Positions 7,285 through 12,709 of a stretch of 12,709 bases of DNA are shown one piece after another. Within the stretch, counting starts at the first letter, position 1; the number at the start of each line of letters is the position of its first letter. Source of the stretch: Bacillota bacterium (GTDB lineage Bacteria > Bacillota > Clostridia > Christensenellales > Borkfalkiaceae); assembly GCA_003343765.1 (NCBI GenBank), contig QAKO01000110.1:1-12709 (forward strand), written 5' to 3'. The translations under genes were made by a program, and so were the position numbers. Under the pieces are notes generated by a model, which was not told the DNA's origin, did no database searches, and saw only the letters and a program-made list of their open reading frames with translations.

Positions 7285-8448
7285 ATGAGAACTGTGTGTA
7301 GAGAGAACTCCTGTACAGGATGTATGGCCTGTATTGGAAAGTGTAAGAAAAATGCCATAACAATCAAAGATAGTATGGCTGCATATAATGCAGTTATCGA
7401 TGAAGATAAGTGCGTTAACTGCGGGATGTGCGTGAAGGTATGTCCAAATAACCAAGTAGCAGAGAAGAGAAAGCCTATCGATTGGAAAGAAGGGTGGGCT
7501 TCTGAAAATATTAGAGGTCGTGCATCTTCTGGTGGTGCGGCATCGGCTATGATGAAGTACTTTGTGGAAAATGGAGGCTATGTGGCAGCCTGCGTCTTCA
7601 AACAAGGTGAATTTGTCTTTGAAATTACAAATAGGGTTGAGGAACTGACTGATTTTGCAGGTTCTAAATATGTGAAGAGTAATCCTATTGGAATTTACGC
7701 CAAAGTCATAGAGAAATTGAAGCATAGCGAAAAGGTCTTATTTATAGGATTACCTTGCCAAGTAGCGGCAGTGAAAAATTCAACAGCAATATTGCCATTA
7801 GAAATGAGAAATAATCTGTATACGGTTGACTTGATCTGTCATGGAAGCCCGTCTCCGCGTATATTGGATATGGCTTTAGAGGAAAAGGGAATCGACATAA
7901 AGAAACTAACACAGATTCGGTTCAGAAATAAAACGAACTTTGGACTTTCGTCACAAGACGATGGACAAGTATATAAGACGTTGACCCCTGCAGGCGTTCA
8001 AGATATGTACACATATGCATTCCTGACATCTTTGGATTATACCGAAAATTGCTATTCTTGTCAGTATGCCACAATAGAACGAGTGGCGGACATAACAATT
8101 GGAGATTCGTGGGGAAGCGATTTGCCGCAGAAAGAGCAAGGAAGAGGCATCTCCTTATTGCTATGCCAGACTGATAAGGGGAAAACCCTTGTGAAAAATT
8201 CCGGGATGCAATTAAAAGAGGTCGATATAGATAAAGCGATAGATGCAAATCATCAGTTAAGGCATCCATCTGTTGCACCAGATACTCGCGAAACCTTTTT
8301 TACAGGTTTGAATAAGGGCTTTTATAAATCTCTTTCGAAGTGTGCTCCAAAGGTATATTATAAGCAAAAAATAAAAGAAATTCTGATAAAGACGAAAATC
8401 ATTCGGGGGGGGGCAAAATCAATAGAGTATAAAATCAGTTTTCGATAA
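7285..8448 (+). CDS. Coenzyme F420 hydrogenase/dehydrogenase beta-subunit-like (FrhB/FdhB) iron-sulfur protein
   Basis: This 387-residue protein has an N-terminal bacterial ferredoxin domain with two 4Fe-4S motifs: CTGCMACIGKC (Cys10, 13, 16, 20) and CVNCGMCVKVCP (Cys43, 46, 49, 53). The FrhB/FdhB core follows, with FIGLPCQVAAVK, DLICHGSPSPRI and a CYSCQYATIERVADITIGDSWG segment. Family members bind flavin and move electrons. In F420-free bacteria they recur in polysaccharide clusters beside pyruvyl transferases, where their reaction is not known to me. An in-frame TTG at 7225 would overlap the previous gene; ATG 7285 is preferred because it puts the first cysteine motif near the N-terminus, although its ribosome site (GTGGG at 7271-7275) is weak. 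A nine-G run (8405-8413) encodes Arg374-Ala377, only 11 residues from the end. Slippage would leave the domains intact and change just the tail. Confidence 0.85.
   Translation: MRTVCRENSCTGCMACIGKCKKNAITIKDSMAAYNAVIDEDKCVNCGMCVKVCPNNQVAEKRKPIDWKEGWASENIRGRASSGGAASAMMKYFVENGGYVAACVFKQGEFVFEITNRVEELTDFAGSKYVKSNPIGIYAKVIEKLKHSEKVLFIGLPCQVAAVKNSTAILPLEMRNNLYTVDLICHGSPSPRILDMALEEKGIDIKKLTQIRFRNKTNFGLSSQDDGQVYKTLTPAGVQDMYTYAFLTSLDYTENCYSCQYATIERVADITIGDSWGSDLPQKEQGRGISLLLCQTDKGKTLVKNSGMQLKEVDIDKAIDANHQLRHPSVAPDTRETFFTGLNKGFYKSLSKCAPKVYYKQKIKEILIKTKIIRGGAKSIEYKISFR
8405..8413 (+). repeat. Poly-G tract, nine Gs, near the 3' end of the iron-sulfur protein gene
   Basis: Nine Gs read as cGG GGG GGG Gca. 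With ten Gs the tail becomes GGGKINRV then stop. With eight it becomes GGQNQ then stop. The current tail is GGAKSIEYKISFR. Slippage would therefore replace or trim about 10 basic residues instead of destroying the protein, unlike the other four tracts. Confidence 0.95.
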
Positions 8449-8515
8449 ATCGGAATGGTATAGTAGTTGTAGAATGAAAATGAATCAACCAATTTGATGA
8501 TATTGGTAGTCTAAA

Positions 8516-8556
8516 TGGAGGATGATGGCAGCGTATTGCCATACGAATAAAGAATG
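8516..8556 (+). promoter_or_regulatory. Displaced Shine-Dalgarno with hairpin before the flippase start
   Basis: The only good ribosome site before the flippase is TGGAGGA at 8516-8522, 31 bases from ATG 8554; typical spacing is 5-10. Between them lies a perfect 6-bp inverted repeat, ATGGCA (8525-8530) and TGCCAT (8537-8542), with a possible extra G-U pair. ATG 8525 opens a 14-codon frame that ends at 8569, overlapping the flippase start. Either the hairpin shortens the effective spacing, or a tiny leader frame is coupled to the flippase. An in-frame TAA at 8548 rules out an earlier start for the flippase itself. Confidence 0.45.
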
Positions 8557-9996
8557 CAAAAATCACTAGCAAAAAATTCAATATACAACATTATATATAC
8601 GGTTGCAAATATTTTATTCCCATTTGTGACATCAATCTACGTTTCGAGAATTCTTCTTCCGGTTGGTGTCGGAAAGGTTGCGTCTGCTCAAAATATTGCA
8701 TCGTACTTTGTAACACTTGCAGCATTGGGACTACCATCGTATGGTGTTCGTGAATTTGCAAAGGTTCGGGACAATAAAGCAGAAAGAGATAAATTGTTCA
8801 CGGAACTTCTATTGCTGAATATCATTTCGACAACTTTAGCTGTAGTAGGTTTCTTTGTCCTTGTATTTATAAACGCAGGCTTTAACGGTGAGTGGGCATT
8901 GTATGGTGCGTGTGGGTTAGCTATATTTTTCAATTATCTGAACATCGATTGGATGTATAAAGGATTGGAAGAGTATGGTTATATCACAGGTAGAAGTCTG
9001 GCGATAAAGGGTATCTCGTTATTGGCTCTATTTTTGTTTGTTAAGACAAGACAGGATTATGTAGCTTACGCATTGATTTCAAGCCTTGCAACGGGAGGCA
9101 ACTATGTTTTCAATGTGATACATGCAAGGAAATTTGTAAAAATACAACTTTCGGGCATTAAGCTTATAAAACATCTGAAACCAGTACTTTTAATTGCCTG
9201 CATTATATTTTTATCAAGCATCTACAACAAAATTGACGTTACGATGCTGAATATGATGGCAACTGATGAATCTGTTGGTTATTATTCTTACGCACAAAAA
9301 ACTGTTAACATGGTTCTTACAATGGCAAATGCGGTAACGGCTGCACTTCTTCCAAGGCTAAGTTATTATTACGAGAATGATAGAGAGGGATTTTACCGCC
9401 TATTGGATAAAGGGTTCCAGATTCTGTGTTTGATGACTCTCCCATTAGCAGTCGGTATGGCTTTAGTAGCGGAGCAGACTGTGCAGTTCCTCTATGGAGA
9501 AGCATTTGCTCCAGCAGCCTTGACAATTCAGCTGATGTGCCCATTGATTCTGATCAAAGGATTTGGGGATTTGTTCTGCTATCAGCTTGTTTATAGTACG
9601 AAGAGTGAGAAAATTATTCTTCCGGCAGCTGCTTCTGCGTCCATAATCAATGTCATTACAAATGCGGCATTGATTCCAACACTTTTACAAAATGGTGCCG
9701 TTGTGGCATCCGTTATTAGTGAGTTTGTCACAAATGCCATTCAGTTTATTTATATGAAGAAAAAAGTGAAGTTCAATGTCAATTGGAAATCACTCATAAC
9801 AGGTATTTTTAGTACCGCAGTGATGTCTATATGCGTTCTTGGACTCATGCTGCTGGAGTTGCCTAATACAATTGGACTTATTGTCGAAGTGGGATGTGGA
9901 GCTTTAGTTTACATTGCAATTAATCTGATGATGAAAAACGCTTTGATGTTTGAAATGATTCAAAAGTTCAAAACGAAATTATTACATAAAGCGTGA
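8554..9996 (+). CDS. Wzx-like polysaccharide repeat-unit flippase (MOP superfamily)
   Basis: This 480-residue membrane protein has a long series of hydrophobic helices (about 12-14 by eye) and the typical start of the family: KNSIYNIIYTVANILFPFVTSIYVSRILLPVGVGKVASAQNIASYF, followed by GLPSYGVREFAKVRD. Further family-like segments are YNKIDVTMLNMMATDESVGYYSYAQKTVNM and ALLPRLSYYYEND. Wzx proteins move the undecaprenyl-linked repeat unit across the membrane so that Wzy can polymerise it. The length is normal. It is the only flippase in the window, so the cluster follows the Wzx/Wzy route. The start is preceded by an unusual leader with a distant ribosome site. It has no G tract. Assignment is firm; the exact substrate is unknown. 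Confidence 0.93.
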   Translation: MQKSLAKNSIYNIIYTVANILFPFVTSIYVSRILLPVGVGKVASAQNIASYFVTLAALGLPSYGVREFAKVRDNKAERDKLFTELLLLNIISTTLAVVGFFVLVFINAGFNGEWALYGACGLAIFFNYLNIDWMYKGLEEYGYITGRSLAIKGISLLALFLFVKTRQDYVAYALISSLATGGNYVFNVIHARKFVKIQLSGIKLIKHLKPVLLIACIIFLSSIYNKIDVTMLNMMATDESVGYYSYAQKTVNMVLTMANAVTAALLPRLSYYYENDREGFYRLLDKGFQILCLMTLPLAVGMALVAEQTVQFLYGEAFAPAALTIQLMCPLILIKGFGDLFCYQLVYSTKSEKIILPAAASASIINVITNAALIPTLLQNGAVVASVISEFVTNAIQFIYMKKKVKFNVNWKSLITGIFSTAVMSICVLGLMLLELPNTIGLIVEVGCGALVYIAINLMMKNALMFEMIQKFKTKLLHKA

Positions 9997-10011
9997 TTTA
10001 AATGTAGATAC

Positions 10012-10018
10012 AGGGGAG
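10012..10018 (+). promoter_or_regulatory. Ribosome binding site for a GTG start
   Basis: AGGGGAG lies five bases before GTG 10024 and supports that start for the second membrane acyltransferase. The next in-frame ATG (10045) has no comparable site. Confidence 0.55.
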
Positions 10019-10023
10019 ATAAC

Positions 10024-11066
10024 GTGGAAAAAGACAGTGCGGTGATGCAAAATACAAATTACAAACTGCTTGATTTGATGAAATTTATCTGTGCATTTCT
10101 TGTAATAGGGATACATACAAGACCATTTCAGGTCGTCAGTGATGTGGCTGATAAGCTGTTTTATTATGATATTTCAAATTATGCAGTTCCATTCTTTTAT
10201 GCTTGCACAGGATATTTTTTGATTGTCAGACAACAAAACAAGGGTGTGCATGAAAAAATATGCTTTCGGATAAAGAAGGTTTTGCGACCATATGTGATTT
10301 GGTCGATTATTTATCTGCCTCTGACATTCTGCGGATGGATTATAGAGGGAAATAGGGAACCTGTATATTTGCTCCGTAGCGTTAGAAATTTTATTCTCGT
10401 AGGAGATAATTTCTATTCATGGGCATTATGGTATCTGAATGGACTGGTTTTTGCACTGATTTTCATTGATTTGCTGCTGAGAAAGTTCTCGATAAAACAA
10501 ATCGTGAAATTCGGAAGTGTAATGTATGTTCTTGGAATTATTTTGACAATGTTTGAAGGGCATTTAAATAAACTTCCAATGATAGTTTCCGCTGCGGTTA
10601 AATTATATTTTGCTGCCTTTGTGACAACAAGAAATGGTCTTTTTCAGTCCTTAATATTTGTTTCAATTGGAATGCTGGTAGCAGAAATAGAAAAGCTTGG
10701 AAAACTCCGTATAAGTACTGGTAGCATAATTGCAGTTGCATTAATGTATCTTACAAAGATAGCAACAAGTTTAATCGGGGGGGGGGGCAGTACTTCTCGA
10801 AGATACTGGATCTCCCGACATTTTTCTTCCTGTTTGCAGTTGTAATTTCGGCATGCAAGAAGATTGATTTGAATGGAAAGTTCTATGTGCGTCTGAGAAA
10901 TTGGAGCGAAACAATTTATTTTGTACATATGTACTTTGTGGCTTTATGTGCATTGATATTGTATAAAGGTGATTACCACAATTTCAAAACCTTTTTTATT
11001 ACCGCCAGTGGTTCGCTTATGATTTCATGGCTTACTTCTCTTTATAAAGAACGAAAAAATAGATAG
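10024..11066 (+). pseudogene. Membrane acyltransferase (acyltransferase-3 family), frameshifted at a poly-G tract (probably phase-OFF)
   Basis: Two frames together make one acyltransferase-3 protein of about 346 residues, the same size as the one at 347-1375. The first (GTG 10024 to the stop at 10845) has LDLMKFICAFLVIGIHTRPF with the conserved His31, then YAVPFFYACTGYFLI and further membrane helices. It ends with about 20 aberrant residues after the tract. The remainder, QYFSKILDLPTFFFLFAVVISACKK onward through ETIYFVHMYFVALCALILY and the basic tail YKERKNR, is intact in the other frame up to 11066. The break lies exactly at an 11-G run (10777-10787). Nine Gs (or twelve) rejoin the frames. 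As read, the last third, including the last helices, is lost, so the product of 273 residues should be inactive. The two acyltransferases of this family are clearly different in sequence, so they probably modify different positions. Confidence 0.85.
10777..10787 (+). repeat. Poly-G tract, eleven Gs (out of frame)
   Basis: This is the longest homopolymer in the window, at the exact frame break of the second membrane acyltransferase. Nine Gs would read GGG GGG GGG CAG and restore the protein. Nine is also the length of all three in-frame tracts. Ten or eleven Gs put the gene out of frame. Confidence 0.95.
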
Positions 11067-11085
11067 ATTTAGAAGGAAAATAAAA

Positions 11086-12471
11086 ATGGGAAAGTATTTT
11101 GGAACCGATGGCTTCCGTGGTGAAGCTGGAATTACATTAACAGCAGACCATGCCTACAAAGTAGGTCGTTTTCTGGGTTGGTATTATAATGCGTTGCGTG
11201 AGCGCAATGGTGACACCGATCCTGCCCGTATCGTCATTGGTAAGGATACGCGCCGCAGCTCCTATATGTTTGAATATAGTCTGGTGGCTGGCCTGACAGC
11301 CTCCGGGGCGGATGCCTACCTGCTGCATGTTACGACTACCCCGTCCGTGGCCTACATTGCCCGCGTGGATGATTTCGACTGTGGCATTATGATTTCCGCC
11401 AGCCACAACCCCTACTACGACAATGGAATCAAACTGATCGACTGCTACGGCGAGAAAATGCCGGAGGAAACCCTGCTGCTGGTGGAGGATTATATCGACG
11501 GAAAGCTCCATGTGTTCGATAAGGACTGGCCTGAACTGCCCTTTGCTCGTCGTGAGCACATCGGCTGCACGGTGGACTACGTGGCAGGCCGTAACCGTTA
11601 TATGGGCTATCTGATCTCTTTGGGTATCTACTCCTTCAAAGGTGTCAAGGTCGGCCTGGACTGCGCCAATGGTTCCAGCTGGAATATCGCTAAGAGCGTT
11701 TTCGATGCTCTGGGTGCAGATACCTACGTTATCAATAACAAGCCGAACGGTCTGAATATCAACAACAATGCTGGCTCCACCCACATCGAGGGTCTGCAGA
11801 AGTTTGTTGTGGAGAAGGGTTTGGATGTTGGTTTTGCCTTCGATGGTGACGCCGACCGCTGCCTGTGCGTGGACGAGAAGGGTAATGTCATCACTGGCGA
11901 CCATATCCTGTATATCTATGGCTGCTATATGAAAGAGCGTGGCAAGCTGCTGACCAATACTGTGGTTACGACTGTCATGTCCAACTTTGGTCTGTACAAA
12001 GCGTTTGATGAGCAAGGTATCGGTTACGCCAAGACTGCTGTGGGCGACAAGTACGTATACGAGTACATGGCGAAGAACGGCTGTCGTATCGGTGGTGAGC
12101 AGAGTGGTCATATCATCTTCTCCAAATATGCCAGCACCGGCGATGGTATCTTAACCAGTTTGAAGATGATGGAAGTCATGCTGGCTAAGAAGAAGCCAAT
12201 GAGTGAGCTGGCCGCACCGCTGAAGATTTATCCGCAGGTGTTGGAGAATGTCCGTGTGACTGATAAGAAGGCTGCACAGAGTGATCCGGCGGTGCAGGAA
12301 GCAGTGTCTAAGGTTGCTGAGGCTCTGGGCGATACCGGCCGTATTCTGGTGCGTGAGTCTGGCACTGAGCCGGTCGTTCGTGTGATGGTGGAAGCACCTG
12401 ACCATGATACCTGCCAGAAGTATGTTGATGAAGTGGTCAATGTAATCTGCGAAAAGGGATATAAGGTATAA
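11086..12471 (+). CDS. glmM: Phosphoglucosamine mutase
   Basis: This 461-residue enzyme of the alpha-D-phosphohexomutase superfamily converts glucosamine-6-phosphate to glucosamine-1-phosphate in the cytoplasm, the step after GlmS toward UDP-GlcNAc. Visible features in order: KYFGTDGFRG at the N-terminus, the phosphoserine loop ISASHNPYYDNGIK (active Ser106), the metal site DGDADR (Asp253, 255, 257), the sugar-binding GGEQSGH and the phosphate-binding RESGTEPVVRVMVE near the C-terminus (Arg423-Thr427). The glmS start downstream supports glmM over phosphomannomutase, though the length is slightly above the usual 445-450. ATG 11086 has AGAAGGA about ten bases upstream. Only 19 bases separate it from the acyltransferase, so it is probably transcribed with the polysaccharide genes. 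Codon and base use are clearly richer in G and C than in the genes before it. Confidence 0.92.
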   Translation: MGKYFGTDGFRGEAGITLTADHAYKVGRFLGWYYNALRERNGDTDPARIVIGKDTRRSSYMFEYSLVAGLTASGADAYLLHVTTTPSVAYIARVDDFDCGIMISASHNPYYDNGIKLIDCYGEKMPEETLLLVEDYIDGKLHVFDKDWPELPFARREHIGCTVDYVAGRNRYMGYLISLGIYSFKGVKVGLDCANGSSWNIAKSVFDALGADTYVINNKPNGLNINNNAGSTHIEGLQKFVVEKGLDVGFAFDGDADRCLCVDEKGNVITGDHILYIYGCYMKERGKLLTNTVVTTVMSNFGLYKAFDEQGIGYAKTAVGDKYVYEYMAKNGCRIGGEQSGHIIFSKYASTGDGILTSLKMMEVMLAKKKPMSELAAPLKIYPQVLENVRVTDKKAAQSDPAVQEAVSKVAEALGDTGRILVRESGTEPVVRVMVEAPDHDTCQKYVDEVVNVICEKGYKV

Positions 12472-12479
12472 AGTCAATG

Positions 12480-12508
12480 ACGACTCTGGCAGTGTCCGGA
12501 GTCGTTTT
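12480..12508 (+). terminator. Rho-independent terminator after glmM
   Basis: A 10-bp stem (12480-12489 with 12496-12505, one T-G pair) closes a six-base loop and is followed by TTT and a mixed T/G stretch. It starts eight bases after the glmM stop. The T-run is short, so read-through into glmS is possible. Confidence 0.8.
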
Positions 12509-12560
12509 GTGTAAGTGGAAAAGTATCATAGAAAAATGAATAATAGGAGGGGCAAAACCT

Positions 12561-12709
12561 ATGTGTGGAATCGTTGGTTTTACAGGAAACCGACAGGCAG
12601 CACCGATCCTGCTGGACGGTCTGTCAAAACTGGAATATAGAGGATATGACTCGGCTGGACTGGCTGTCCGTGACGGAGAAAATCTGGCACAGGTCGTGAA
12701 AGCGAAGGG
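12561..12709 (+). CDS. glmS: Glutamine-fructose-6-phosphate aminotransferase, N-terminal part (3' end outside window)
   Basis: The first 49 codons are present. They begin MCGIVGFTGNRQAAPILLDGLSKLEYRGYDSAG, the class II glutamine amidotransferase start with Cys2 as the nucleophile exposed after removal of Met, and the YRGYDSAG signature of GlmS. The enzyme makes glucosamine-6-phosphate from fructose-6-phosphate and glutamine, the substrate of the neighbouring GlmM. AGGAGG at 12545-12550 is ten bases before ATG 12561. The gap after the glmM terminator (about 50 bases) must hold any own promoter; I see no clear one. It is too short for the glmS ribozyme found before this gene in many Firmicutes. 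Confidence 0.95.
   Translation, partial: MCGIVGFTGNRQAAPILLDGLSKLEYRGYDSAGLAVRDGENLAQVVKAK

Noticed and set aside
10869..11066. Short open frame 10869-11066 as a small membrane protein
   Set aside because: The same frame is open back to the 11-G run and continues the acyltransferase sequence; ATG 10869 has no ribosome site.
12472..12560. glmS ribozyme upstream of glmS
   Set aside because: Only 89 bases separate glmM from glmS and a terminator fills part of them; the known ribozyme fold needs more space.
1..12709. Insertion sequences, CRISPR arrays, tRNA/rRNA genes, site-specific invertases
   Set aside because: I looked for transposase or recombinase motifs, regularly spaced repeats and tRNA-like structures and saw none, so DNA inversion is not the switching mechanism visible here.

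Overview
The window is a surface-polysaccharide (capsule or exopolysaccharide) biosynthesis cluster from a Gram-positive Firmicute. It is probably a gut Clostridia lineage of the Oscillospirales/Lachnospirales type. That guess rests on the strong AGGAGG-type ribosome sites, the frequent GTG starts and the style of the GlmM and GlmS proteins; the genus cannot be named from sequence alone. All genes lie on the + strand, tightly packed, and look like one long operon.

Layout: 1-347 is the 3' end of a gene with moderate GC, probably a radical SAM/SPASM protein. From 347 to 11066 lies an AT-rich cassette: membrane acyltransferase (347-1375), hexapeptide acetyltransferase (1365-1892), GT2 glycosyltransferase (2094-3131), Wzy-like polymerase (3152-4429), second hexapeptide acetyltransferase (4410-5115, frameshifted), polysaccharide pyruvyl transferase (5154-6260), GT4-type glycosyltransferase (6282-7256), FrhB/FdhB-like iron-sulfur protein (7285-8448), Wzx-like flippase (8554-9996) and second membrane acyltransferase (10024-11066, frameshifted). 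From 11086 the composition returns to moderate GC with glmM, a Rho-independent terminator and the start of glmS, which together feed UDP-GlcNAc synthesis.

How they work together: the glycosyltransferases build a lipid-linked repeat unit, Wzx flips it and Wzy polymerises it. The acyl-, acetyl- and pyruvyl-transferases add non-sugar groups. No initiating sugar-phosphate transferase or chain-length regulator is visible here; they probably lie upstream.

The main discovery is a set of five coding-strand poly-G tracts: 860-868 (G9), 1535-1543 (G9), 4685-4690 (G6), 8405-8413 (G9) and 10777-10787 (G11). Each lies inside a coding region. All four acyl/acetyltransferase genes carry one, and the fifth lies near the 3' end of the iron-sulfur protein gene. 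The polymerase, flippase and both glycosyltransferases have none. Three tracts are in frame. Two (4685, 10777) are out of frame, splitting genes whose two halves are otherwise intact. This is the signature of slipped-strand phase variation and implies a combinatorial switch that changes the decorations of the polysaccharide while its backbone machinery stays constant. Such poly-G contingency loci are well known in Campylobacter, Neisseria and Helicobacter; I am not aware of a well-described multi-gene case in commensal Clostridia.
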